Below are positions 39,301 through 48,644 of a stretch of 64,000 nt of DNA, piece by piece. The notes beneath the pieces are model-generated. The model was not told where the DNA came from, did no database searches, and was given only the letters and a program-made list of their open reading frames with translations. The position numbers and the translations under genes were made by a program. This DNA is from Glandiceps talaboti (lineage: Eukaryota > Hemichordata > Enteropneusta > Spengelidae). The DNA is taken from NCBI RefSeq assembly GCF_964340395.1, contig NC_135562.1, positions 567,501 through 631,500 on the forward strand, in the 5' to 3' direction. The first letter of the stretch is position 1; each line of letters begins with the position of its first letter.

Positions 39301-42300
39301 AATATCTCAATGTTTAAGTTCTTATGTTTGAGTTCTTGTTTAGTTTTTTAATTTATTCATAATGTTGGACCCTAAAAACATTCTTTGGTGCATTGTTTGT
39401 CTTCATTCATGGAAATACTTACCGAGCTGAAAGCTTCTGCCTCATAGCCTTTCTTAAACCTGGGACCGTGAGCATAAAATGCTGTCCACATTTCTTGGTG
39501 CATGTAATCATATCCATGTTCAGAGCTCTTGATCGAAAAATCAACCTAGACGAAATTTGATATTCAATATTTACTTCTGTTAGTCCCAAAGATAAAAATG
39601 ACGACCTTTTTAATATTACCTATCTTATGTATATGTACACATAGCTCTTTAAATTTAAACGAATTCTTGGCGCGAATCTGTAATCGCGATTGTATGGTGG
39701 CGCTATTGTATAATATCTGAACGTAAGACGAGCGAGGGACATTACAGACAAGATTTAACGCGCGAAATACAACCATCCATCATTCATTCATTCATTCATT
39801 CATTCATTCATTCATTCATTCATTCATTCATGCGTATGGGGGGCAGATTGTAACGCGCACAATACAACCATTCATTCATTCATTCATTCATTCATTCATT
39901 CATTCATTCATTCATTCATTCATTCGTGCGTATGGGACAGATCTTATTTCTATAACAACTAACTTACTCGTTATATCGTACACCGTGAACGGTATTGATT
40001 CACAATCATCAAGTCTGGGTGTGCACCCAAAAGTCAGCGCCCTCAACGGTTATTATATCATGAATTCAACCTGTGTCTGTACTGGATAATATCGACCATT
40101 GATTAACATGCGTACAATTTCAAATTATTGATTAACTCTGTAGTGAATATATCTGATCGAAAAATGATACTCCAGTTATAACTAGTACAGTTTTATTACG
40201 GTAACAGAGTCAAAACCTAGAGCTCGCTCAAGATTTCAACTTGTCACTACATTGCCTACGGTAGACTGTCGACAGTCGCTCGCGCCTTTTTTCCTACGTC
40301 TTATCTAAACTCCGATCCGGCGCAACACTACTATAATCGCATACAACCATCGCAGGCCCCGGGAAACCGTCGGAAGAAAGAACTTATTATGGTGAGGCCA
40401 CTAGTGTTGCGCCGGATCGGAGTTTAGATAAAACGTAGGAAATAAAATGCGCGAGCGACTGTCGACAGTCTATGCCTACGGATACGAGTAGTGTTACTGC
40501 TAGTGCAGGGTTAAACTGTTTTCAACGTTTTATATCGTTTTCGAGTAACTATTATATTATTTCTGTTTGTTATTTCTACTTATTTTGTTCACAATGCACA
40601 ATCAAAGTCTTCTTTCACAAATCGAATTTTAACAGGAAAAGCTATGGCACTGGTTTGACTACAGAGGGCGTACTTACAGTCAGTAGTTGATATGGTGGAT
40701 CAACGATTACTATCAATGGCAGAATCCTATCGTTATTGGAATAATGGAGATGTTCTGGCATTTCTTCTTTTTTGTAAACGTACATGTTGGGATGTGCACC
40801 TTGCAGTGATTGGTATACCTAGAAGAAGAAGGAGATACAAACAAAGAATTAATTATATTGGAAGTGGTGTTTAATAGACAAACACAGGACATAATCGCTT
40901 ATCAGATCACGGTTTAATACAGTGTGTATGAGTCTCTATCGTGTACTACATGTTTATTACATATAGTAGAACGTTGACGGTACCCATTCTCACAATGTAA
41001 TTCACCAACAGAATGATAGTTATGTCATTTTCATTTCTTCGGATCGGAGATGCACTAATTCATCACCTGAATTTGGTTTGATATTAAATTTCTCACTGAA
41101 TTATGACAACTCTAACATAAGCACAGATGTAATTGCAAATTTAACTAGTGCATCTAAATTATAAGAGTAAGTTTACAAGTTTTATTACCGTTGGTTAAAA
41201 ACTTCTACATTCACATTTCACTCATTGAAAGATACATGTAGTAAAAGCTAGCGAAAAATGTATGATCTTTCTCAACAACACCTGCTGTCGACTTGTCAGC
41301 AACATTGTAAACGGTATTTACGAAACTCATGTTAATGTTTTGTCAAAAAAAATTATTTTGCATTCTCGCAAACCAGAGCTGTCAATTTTTCCACTACACT
41401 TCGAAATAAGACCATCTGGACGGCAAGTTTCGACCGTGCCGAAAAAGAGGCTGTGGCTTGCGACGATGTTATTTTGTGGTTACATCAGTTACTTACTTGA
41501 GTTTAAACAAATGTTTTAGTGATCGCCGAAATATCAATAATTAATAATAAGTAGCTGGATTCGACTCGGGTCAATCACTGATTAAAATTATGAAAATATA
41601 TATTTTTAAACGTTTCCTACAAATTTTGTTTTATAGTCTTTTTCCTTCTTTTACCCATCTTGACTTGTCAATGAATAGTATCGTCCGTGCGATCATTTGA
41701 TGAGTTAGGAAGAGAATATATTATATCGAAGCCCGCCCCCTCGCGGTCGGAAGATGGCTTTTACTAACCTCGTCAAGTTTTCCTTCTTTTGGCAGTAGTT
41801 GTGTGAATGCTGCATCGCTAAATAAGTAAAAATCTAGATCATTTTCACTGATATAATCAAATAATTTAATCTGGCCTTCAACTTCTATATGTCCATGATC
41901 AGCAGTGTACAGTACGTTGACTTTATCCATAAGATTGTATTCGTCCAATCTCTTATGAAGATATCCAACCGCATCATTAATGTTGGACAAGACAATATCG
42001 GCGATAAGTGAACTACCAGCAGGTGACGGTTGCCCAGTAACGTGAACGACGTCATCAAGTAGATTATAATACAGGAAGATTATATCAATATCGTCTTCAA
42101 CGATCCATTTCATTACTTCATCAATACGTTCCTCCAAATCCACAAAATACAGTCGTACAGTACTGTAGACGACCTTGTCTGGTATTACGCCCTTGATTGG
42201 CACCGAGCCACCAGGGTAGGCGTAGCTTCCTGCTGTCAAACCTTGTAGCATACCGGTTACCCAGACTGGTTCGGCACCGGTATCCCACCATTCCGTAATG

Positions 42301-43105
42301 TTCTGGGTTTCGAAAAAGTTGTACGTCTCCCCAGTTTCGGCGTTGAAGTAAGTGTTGTGAACGACACCGTGGCTTTCTACATACAAACCTGGACATAGGA
42401 AAATATTAAAATATAAATTCAATACATTGCATTCCTATGTCAATCTTTGTTCATTTTCTTATCACATCAATAGCTTACCTTCAGCACAAAAAACTGTGTT
42501 CTTTTCACTAAATATACGGATTTAGAATTTAGATGCCAAAGTATACAAAGAATAAACTTTTCATTACCACTATAAGCTGTTTTCTCTATCTTATGTACAG
42601 TTTTCTGGCAAACTATCCCTGTTTTAGTTGCATATTGTATATCTTATGTACAGTTTTCTGGCAAACTATCCCTGTATAGCTGTACAATGTCTTACCTGTT
42701 GCTATCGTATACATACTTGGTGATGAAATCGAGGGGAATACAGGAATAGAATAATTTCCTCTTACTCCGTGTTCCCCAATATCGGTAAAACTAGATAATG
42801 CATTACCATACAAGTCATAACGAAGGCCATCTAGAAGAACTAACAGTAATTTCTCTACTCCCTCTGTTGCCTGGAAATTAACAAATAAAATTTCAGTATT
42901 AATTTAAATATCTTGAATATCTTGTTACTACAACCAAATATTCAAAATGATCCCTGTAAGAAAACAAAATACCTTCCTTTTTTGTTACACAGATCGATGT
43001 CACAGGAACAAAAAATGACCAAAAAATTAACAACATCTGCATACTAACCTTTGACCCAGAGAACGAAATTAGCAATAAAATCATCAATCGCATTATGATT
43101 TCCAT
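38881..43105 (-). CDS. ENPP: ENPP-family ectonucleotide pyrophosphatase/phosphodiesterase (ENPP7/ENPP4-like), six exons
   Basis: I assembled this gene by eye: exons complement(43049-43105, 42696-42870, 41769-42388, 40678-40818, 39423-39545, 38881-39060), all with GT/AG borders and compatible phases, giving 431 residues and a TAA stop. Residues 1-19 form a signal peptide (MEIIMRLMILLLISFSGSK). The alkaline-phosphatase-superfamily metal ligands are all present: D33 in LLDGLRYD, D189 and H193 in LLDDVVH, D241 and H242 in TADHG, H341 in SSEHG. The nucleophile position of the PVFPTKTFPN-type motif reads PVFPSISSPS, so S68 replaces the usual Thr, and S71 replaces the usual Asn. Wording around residues 84-138 (SHGVVHN, WWDTG, EPVWVT, YPGG) and LLPKEGKLDEVY resembles ENPP7, the alkaline sphingomyelinase. 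The C-terminus has PLMCELLQINPAPNNGS and then a hydrophobic tail (about 417-431), which suits a membrane or GPI anchor. ENPPs hydrolyse nucleotide or phospholipid phosphodiesters outside the cell; this substrate is unknown. Usual family length is about 440-470. A 5'UTR intron may end near 43123. Confidence 0.93.
39234..39299. repeat. (CA)n microsatellite in ENPP intron 5
   Basis: A pure CA run between exons 5 and 6. Confidence 0.95.
39423..39545 (-). CDS. ENPP: ENPP exon 5 (last metal-binding His)
   Basis: 123 nt, phase 0 at both ends, with acceptor TTTCGTCTAG and donor GTAAGT. It encodes 41 residues with the EHG motif (H341) followed by FYAHGPRFKKGYEAEAF. This corresponds to the conserved GxHG(Y/F)D...F.A.GP.F..G block of ENPPs. 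Confidence 0.93.
39778..39926. repeat. Duplicated (ATTC)n arrays in ENPP intron 4
   Basis: Two ATTC arrays (about 39778-39831 and 39867-39925), each preceded by AATACAACCAT and followed by GTGCGTATGGG-like sequence. The array and its flank were duplicated together. Confidence 0.9.
40253..40261. repeat. Target-site duplication, left copy
   Basis: TGCCTACGG, identical to 40473-40481 on the far side of the MITE. Confidence 0.85.
40262..40472. mobile_element. 211-bp MITE with 9-bp target-site duplication (Mutator-like)
   Basis: Terminal inverted repeats of about 70 bp: the left end starts TAGACTGTCGACAGTCGCTC and the right end is its reverse complement. The arms stay highly similar to about 40330 and 40402. 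They surround a loop of about 70 bp. Both ends are flanked by the direct repeat TGCCTACGG (40253-40261 and 40473-40481). A 9-bp duplication with long TIRs fits Mutator/MULE non-autonomous elements. It lies in the fourth intron of the ENPP gene. Confidence 0.9.
40473..40481. repeat. Target-site duplication, right copy
   Basis: TGCCTACGG, matching 40253-40261. Confidence 0.85.
40678..40818 (-). CDS. ENPP: ENPP exon 4
   Basis: 141 nt, phase 0 at both ends, with acceptor CTTCTTCTAG and donor GTAAGT. It encodes 47 residues including VYQSLQGAHPNMYVYKKEEM and LHYSNNDRILPL. These match the ENPP segment usually read as LK..HP.L.VY.KE..P...HY....R. The plus strand is also open here, but that frame matches nothing and is a shadow. 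Confidence 0.92.
41769..42388 (-). CDS. ENPP: ENPP exon 3 (core catalytic domain)
   Basis: 620 nt from acceptor TATGTCCAG to donor GTTAGT, entering in phase 1 and leaving in phase 0. It encodes residues 78-284: SHGVVHN, EPVWVT, the second metal pair D189/H193, and TADHG with D241/H242. It contains one NIT N-glycosylation sequon (N107) and ends at LLPKEGKLDE. The open frame runs on past the donor into the intron without homology. Confidence 0.95.
42587..42691. repeat. 52-bp tandem duplication in ENPP intron 2
   Basis: TATCTTATGTACAGTTTTCT then GGCAAACTATCCCTGT occurs at 42587 and 42639; the second copy ends just before the exon 2 donor. Confidence 0.9.
42696..42870 (-). CDS. ENPP: ENPP exon 2 (first metal ligand and nucleophile)
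   Basis: 175 nt with acceptor TTAATTTCCAG and donor GTAAGA, ending in phase 1 so that the Gly codon is split into the next exon. It encodes residues 20-77, including KLLLVLLDGLRYD (metal ligand D33) and PVFPSISSPSMY (nucleophile position S68). The intron after it carries a 52-bp sequence duplicated at about 42587-42690. Confidence 0.9.
43049..43105 (-). CDS. ENPP: ENPP exon 1 (signal peptide exon)
   Basis: 57 nt encoding residues 1-19, starting at an ATG and ending with AAG before the donor GTTAGT; phase 0. A pyrimidine-rich TTTCTATTTTCTAG lies just upstream of the ATG on the minus strand (ending near 43123) and could be the acceptor of a 5'UTR intron. Confidence 0.85.
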
Positions 43106-43158
43106 ATTTACTGGTAAACACTAGAAAATAGAAATATTGAAAATATAATTATATATAT

Positions 43159-43362
43159 GATTGTGATATTGATATGACAGGGTAGTTACAACGATTGTGA
43201 TATTGATATGACAGGGTAGTTACAACGATTGTGATATTGATATGACAGGGTAGTTACAACGATTGTGATATTGATATGACAGGGTAGTTACAATTATTGT
43301 GATATTGATATGACAGGGTAGTTACAACGATTGTGATATTGATATGACAGGGTAGTTACAAC
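43159..43362. repeat. 34-bp minisatellite, 6 copies, at the ENPP 5' end
   Basis: Six units starting GATTGTGATATTGATATGAC and ending GGGTAGTTACAAC; only one unit has visible substitutions. It lies 54 bp upstream of the ENPP start codon. Confidence 0.97.
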
Positions 43363-43802
43363 GAGGTTTGTCATATTACAGGAGTATAAGTTCTAACGAC
43401 AACCTGAATGATTATGACTGAAAAGTTTATAATTTAGAAGGTATAGCAGTTTTAGTCGCATCCTTCCTCCTTCGCCCAAAGTAATCCTTGACATCATGTT
43501 AATATTTTCCCAAAACTAACACCGCCACCACCGACATTACCACCACTACTACTAACACCATCGCCACCATAAATACCACCTTGACCACTAGTCACTACTA
43601 CCACCATCAGCACCACCACATAAAAAATATCAATGACAAAGATCACCACACCACACCACCACCACCACCAACATCTTGTTAATTAACTTTGACATGTTAT
43701 TAAGCAGGGCATTGGTGTATAAACTTATAGAGTAACTTGTAACGTGTGTTGAAGTAATTTATATAAAGACATATTCCATCACATCACGTTCTCTCTACTA
43801 AA

Positions 43803-43886
43803 TGTTGTGATAAATGCTATCTGAACCATTTCATTTTATTTCATTTTCATTTGTACAGTTCGCTGTTGTGTAGCATTTATCACATT
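43803..43886. repeat. 84-bp inverted repeat
   Basis: TGTGATAAATGCTA and TAGCATTTATCACA-type arms surround a loop of about 50 bp; possibly a small foldback element. Confidence 0.6.
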
Positions 43887-44618
43887 GTTTAGATATTTTG
43901 TGAAAAATTTGAAATCTGTAATTCCTCAAGACTGTCAATTATATAGTCAATGTCAAATCCAAGAGTGTAAGCCATATACAGTGTACATGTTGAGGTGAAG
44001 AATAGATGCTATGTCCAATAATTTGACAGGTGGCTTTCTCTACGGAGACTGACGGAGATCTCTCCTGGTTCGGCCTTCAGCTGGACCTCGTGATCTCTGA
44101 GCGCGAAGTTCAGTCCAGGTAAAAGTTCAGCCAAACTCTCATTATAAAAGTACTTTGCTCTGGCAAAAGTTCATTTTATACTCGTCAACTCGAATCTGAC
44201 ATGAATGCTTAAGAATAAGACAGGTACATGAGTTGACTCTTTTGAGAATTAGAAGAAGTGTGCTTAGGTGTATATGAATATATTATGGACTATGACTACC
44301 TATGGTTTATGAATAGGTTACTGCTGAAGTATTGGTCAATCAAGTCAAGTCGATCTGAGTCTCAGAGTAAAGTACATGTACATAGTTTATTATCTGAAGA
44401 ACGCCAGGGTATAAGAATGACACATACAGTAGGCCCAGTTCAATTAGGATCGAAAGTTAATGGTGAAAAACTGGTGTCGGGTAGAGCTATTGAAAAAATT
44501 TGGTTCACAAAAAAATAATAATGCTATGTAATCCTCACGACTCCGTTGATAAGACTAATATGAAAACCTGGATTGATACCATGTGACATCTTCATTTATT
44601 GTCTATGATTCAATTAAC

Positions 44619-44645
44619 CTCAGACCACTAAAATAGTGGTCTGAG
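44619..44645. repeat. Perfect 12-bp-arm palindrome
   Basis: CTCAGACCACTA, AAA, TAGTGGTCTGAG. The arm ACCTCAGACCACTA recurs at about 49327-49340, so it belongs to a dispersed repeat. Confidence 0.8.
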
Positions 44646-45063
44646 AATTAACATATTGTTCCTGTGCTAGGGATAGGAAGTAGTGAATTGGCCATGTTCA
44701 ATCCCAGGTCATCACCTTAGTGTTATCTTAAGAAGGATTAAATTCGTTTGTTCTGTACTATATTTGACAAACAACCGATTTCCACACCTAAATTCTATCT
44801 AATCCCAATCTGAAGTGGGCCTTTAGGAAAACCGTGCTAAGTATGTAATAATATGATGACACTATATTATAGCATTGTTACTATAAACATAAAGTTACCA
44901 CTTACCACGTCAAGGCACGAATAGCTTCTACAGAATAACCCCACCTCAAACAATTGGCGTAGAATGTTTTTGTAAGTAAGTTGACACAGCGTAAAATCGG
45001 TTAATTGGCCAACTGCAAAGAACAAATCCACTTTGCAAAGCTTAAGTACAACAATGTGTTTTA

Positions 45064-45255
45064 GTGTCCGCCGACTTTGACCGACTTGAAAATGGACGAA
45101 ATGAACAACGTATCAACAGCATGCGTAGTGTAACTGTGTACAGTTTGTTCCTAACCGTGGTGATTCTAAAGTTATCATGTACAGGTACATATAACAAAAC
45201 GTTACGACAAATTGCTAACATTACTGAGACACGTGGGTATGTGAGTACTGATTGA
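45064..45255 (+). CDS. Possible first coding exon, unknown product
   Basis: From an ATG at 45121 the frame reads MRSVTVYSLFLTVVILKLSC, a credible signal peptide, followed by TGTYNKTLRQIANITETRG. A GTATGTGAGT donor-like site follows. No downstream exon was found, so this remains a guess. Confidence 0.2.
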   Translation: MSADFDRLENGRNEQRINSMRSVTVYSLFLTVVILKLSCTGTYNKTLRQIANITETRGYVSTD

Positions 45256-45671
45256 TTTGGTTACTGCTACTAATACGTTGGTTAAAGAGCCCAAGGGTCA
45301 CGTACATCTCATTGGCCAAGCTATTTTCTCGTCCGACTACCCTGTTTTTTTTACTCGCTTACACCGACTTTGTCGTTTTTCCGTTTATCAAATAATATAC
45401 TGAAATGCCAGTCATGTTCAATTTGCTGAATTAAGTTGTCACCACAATGGATAGAACTATAATTGAGTCAAAAAACAATAAGTAGGGTTACCATCCCACT
45501 TAATGAGCGGTGTCTGGATTAATTCACGTTGCGAAGTAGCATTGTCTTTAATGGTTGATCAAATGTAAGGTTTATAGTTCGATGAACCGTATCAATCAGT
45601 ATTGCCAGAGATGTTACCGATCCAATGATAACTCGTGTCAAGTTATTAGTAACTATTTGACGGACAAGAGA

Positions 45672-45749
45672 TGCATTAATCACGTGCATGTCACATGTAT
45701 CATACCACCTTGCATTAATCACGTGCATGTCACATGTATCATACCACCT
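45672..45749. repeat. 39-bp tandem duplication
   Basis: TGCATTAATCACGTGCATGT then CACATGTATCATACCACCT appears twice in a row, essentially unchanged. Confidence 0.9.
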
Positions 45750-45846
45750 GTAATAGCTATCTATAATCACGATCTGGAGTGGAAGCTATTAAACGTTACC
45801 ATTGATTTTATATAATGGCCAAGGCATATCTTAAGTCTTATTTTAT

Positions 45847-46183
45847 GGCCAAAAAAGAGAATTGTTTCTGGTCAGGACAGGTTGTCTAAAATGGTGCGAC
45901 GACGCGATTTTTATTCTCAACAAACCTGTTACTAATTCTACTCTTTATGGCAGTTACTGTTCTTTTTATTTACTATTTTAGAGCAAGTGTGTATGTGGGG
46001 GGCAGTTCTCATTTGCTTGTTCATGATTGGCTCTGCAGTTGTCCTCACTGAAGTAGGGAGGGTTATTTTTGTGTTTCTCCCCCGGATATGCAGACTGCAT
46101 GGCTGGACAAACGCGAAAAAAGACCGACGTGAGGGTATTTAAGTGATGCGCGCGCTGACCAGAAACAATTCTTTTTGGGGGCC
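45847..46183. mobile_element. 337-bp MITE with about 28-bp TIRs
   Basis: The left arm reads GGCCAAAAAAGAGAATTG then TTTCTGGTCAG. The right arm, ending at 46183, is the reverse complement GGCCCCCAAAAAGAATTG then TTTCTGGTCAG. No unambiguous target-site duplication is visible. Confidence 0.65.
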
Positions 46184-46341
46184 TAATATTCCTATATCAC
46201 CTGACAAAGATAGATCACATAGGAAACATTACGATCTAACAAATTCACTTCATCAAATTTGACTCATTATGATGAGTCCTGACATAGAATGACAAGTGTG
46301 AGATATGTGTGTATTGTACCTGTAGGTATCAACTTTAATAT

Positions 46342-46821
46342 TGTACATATAGTGTATTCGATTTACCATGCTGTACATATAGTGTATTCGATTTACCATG
46401 CTGTACATATAGTGTATTCGATTTACCATGCTGTACATATAGTGTATTCGATTTACCATGCTTTACATATAGTGTATTCGATTTACCATGCTGTACATAT
46501 AGTGTATTCGATTTACCATGCTTTACATATAGTGTATTCGATTTACCATGCTGTACATATAGTGTATTCGATTTACCATGCTTTACATATAGTGTATTCG
46601 ATTTACCATGCTGTACATATAGTGTATTCGATTTACCATGCTGTACATATAGTGTATTCGATTTACCATGCTTTACATATAGTGTATTCGATTTACCATG
46701 CTGTACATATAGTGTATTCGATTTACCATGCTTTACATATAGTGTATTCGATTTACCATGCTGTACATATAGTGTATTCGATTTACCATGCTGTACATAT
46801 AGTGTATTCGATTTACCATGC
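46342..46821. repeat. 30-bp minisatellite, 16 copies
   Basis: Sixteen 30-bp units (TGTACATATAGTGTATTCGA then TTTACCATGC) that are essentially identical except for one G/T site. Because 30 is a multiple of 3 the array is open in frame, producing a false 189-residue ORF of HIVYSIYHA(V/L) repeats. Confidence 0.98.
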
Positions 46822-46958
46822 TGATCATCAGTTTTCCTTATTTTCTCAAATTTACTGACTAATGTTGTTCAAACTCCAAGTCAACGTTGAGTGACGAGCC
46901 AACGATGGGTCAACAAAAGTGAAAAGTCAATTTATGGATGAAAAAGGTGACTCAAGTT

Positions 46959-46964
46959 TTTATT
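46959..46964 (-). terminator. Candidate poly(A) signal of the P450
   Basis: AATAAA on the minus strand, 84 bp past the P450 stop codon and before the 30-bp tandem array. Position and sequence fit a polyadenylation signal, but no transcript supports it. Confidence 0.5.
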
Positions 46965-47047
46965 TCAAGAATTTCGTTGATATTATAGTTCATATTAGGA
47001 GTAGAAGGTATTTGATTAAATCCCATCTTGGTTAAGAACAATCGCAA

Positions 47048-48631
47048 TTATTCTTTAATCTGATTTGATCTGCGTCGTACGGATGTACTGTACGGTGTTG
47101 GTGCTACTGTCACGCCTACTTCGCCTTTGAAACATAAAGTTTGACCTTCAATAGTATTGAATTCACACTGATGCATCAAAATGGCGAAAAATAAAAACAA
47201 CTCGATGTGCGCCAACTGTTCACCAAGGCATCGACGTCGACCTATGGAAAATGTTACGTACTTTTCAAGTAGACTGTTGTCAACCGAGGTGCCATCTTTG
47301 GTGAGAAATCTTGTAGGTTTGAACTGTGTAGGATCAGAAAATACATCTTCGTCATAGTTGGTACCCCATAGATTGGCAAAAACTAACGTATCTTTGGGTA
47401 TAAAATAACCATTTAAAGTTGTATCACAGGTCGCAGTGTGCGGTACTGATAAGGGTGCTATTGTTGAGATACGCAAAAGTTCGTGGATGCAGGCGACCGT
47501 GAAGGGTAAATAAGGCTTGTCTGCTAGGCATGGCAACCGGTTTTGGCCCACAACCGTGTCTAGTTCTACATGTATTCTACTTTGAACATCTTGGTATTTC
47601 ATCATGTATAAAATGCACCATAGTAAAACAGTTGATAATGATTCAGAACCTGCACCCAATATCTCATCAACCGCCGACATTATTTTATCATGGGTGATTT
47701 CGTATTTTTTGATGTCACCAGCATCCAATTGTCTACTAGCATGCATCAAGTGATCTGTAAGATCACGAATTACACCGGGCTGATAACTTTCGTCGTGTTC
47801 TTTCTTCCGTTCATCCGCCCATCTTGAAGATTCCCCTGTAATCTCAATAAAGTCCTTCTGTATTTTACGCACACTTGGAAGAATTCTAGTCCAGGGCATA
47901 ATATCAACTGGACTTCCAGGTCCAATCGCTTTCACAAATCTATCAGATAAAACAACAATCTGCATTAATCGTTCATCTTCATGTGCGTATCTCTTACCGA
48001 ACAATATCTCACATATAATGTTAGCTACACAAATCCGTATTGCTTCTTGGGGGTTAATGACATGCGCATGTCCACTTGAATAATTATTGGTCAACTTTCG
48101 TAACAGTAACGCAGCTTCTTCCTGTATTTGTTTCTCCAGATTGTCTAGTAATTTTCCCGTCAGGAAAGTCCTTAATGCCATGGTTTCTATCTTGCGATGA
48201 ATTTTCCAACGTTCACTATATGAATTAAAGAACACGGTTTCGCCGTTTCCTACCCGTTTAAATGAGTCAAACCTAGGTCGTCCGGAGAATTCAATGCCTT
48301 GCCTCACAAATGCTTGTTTTAACGTTGACAAGCCAGTAAGTACAACGACTGGTCTTTGACCGATGTGAATCTGGAAAATTGGACCATATGTCTTCGCCAT
48401 CGTTGTCAATGATAGGTGTGGCATCTCACCTAACGAAAGTAAGTTTCCTATGAACGGCAAACCCCATGGTCCAGGTAGGCGTGAACCATACTCCGTTCTC
48501 GTACACACACTTTTCAGAAGCCACCACAAGGTTAGGGACACCAGTAAAAGCAAAAGCATCGAGGTAACAGTGGCATCTTGAATTGTACATGCACTGTCGA
48601 AAAATAGGTTGGCTAAATACGTTGATGCCAT
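47048..48631 (-). CDS. Cytochrome P450, CYP1-like, single exon
   Basis: A complete 527-residue microsomal P450 in one exon. An N-terminal membrane anchor (about 21-42) is followed by the proline hinge RLPGPWGLPFIGN (51-63). Other landmarks are helix C W142 (SERWKIHRK), I-helix GAGSES (326-331) with acid E330, ExxR E384-LL-R387, PTRF (439-442), and heme loop FSIGRRRCLG with the Cys thiolate ligand C468. FSIGRRRCLGEQL, LFLFFAILMHQCEF and FSGRPRFDSF resemble CYP1B/CYP1A proteins. The CYP1 label is by recalled motif similarity; clan 2 is firmer. CYP1-type enzymes mono-oxygenate aromatic and other lipophilic substrates at the ER using a P450 reductase. Ser331 replaces the usual I-helix Thr. The frame stays open seven codons upstream, but the first ATG is at 48631. 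Lack of introns is unusual for vertebrate relatives and may mark a retrocopy. Confidence 0.95.
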   Translation of the reverse strand: MASTYLANLFFDSACTIQDATVTSMLLLLLVSLTLWWLLKSVCTRTEYGSRLPGPWGLPFIGNLLSLGEMPHLSLTTMAKTYGPIFQIHIGQRPVVVLTGLSTLKQAFVRQGIEFSGRPRFDSFKRVGNGETVFFNSYSERWKIHRKIETMALRTFLTGKLLDNLEKQIQEEAALLLRKLTNNYSSGHAHVINPQEAIRICVANIICEILFGKRYAHEDERLMQIVVLSDRFVKAIGPGSPVDIMPWTRILPSVRKIQKDFIEITGESSRWADERKKEHDESYQPGVIRDLTDHLMHASRQLDAGDIKKYEITHDKIMSAVDEILGAGSESLSTVLLWCILYMMKYQDVQSRIHVELDTVVGQNRLPCLADKPYLPFTVACIHELLRISTIAPLSVPHTATCDTTLNGYFIPKDTLVFANLWGTNYDEDVFSDPTQFKPTRFLTKDGTSVDNSLLEKYVTFSIGRRRCLGEQLAHIELFLFFAILMHQCEFNTIEGQTLCFKGEVGVTVAPTPYSTSVRRRSNQIKE

Positions 48632-48644
48632 TATACTACGCCAC

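Larger units (their letters stand above)
43370..45840. other. Region upstream of ENPP
   Basis: It contains an ACC-rich stretch (43520-43680), the 43.8-kb inverted repeat and a GC-rich patch at 44035-44110. On the minus strand an exon-like segment ends at GACGTG/GTAAGTGG (donor near 44909), which could be a 5'UTR exon of ENPP. Confidence 0.4.

Noticed and set aside
40692-40874. Plus-strand 60-residue frame
   Set aside because: It is antisense to ENPP exon 4, which has family homology and proper splice sites on the minus strand.
46289-46858. 189-residue open frame of HIVYSIYHA repeats
   Set aside because: It is entirely explained by a 30-bp tandem repeat whose length is a multiple of three.
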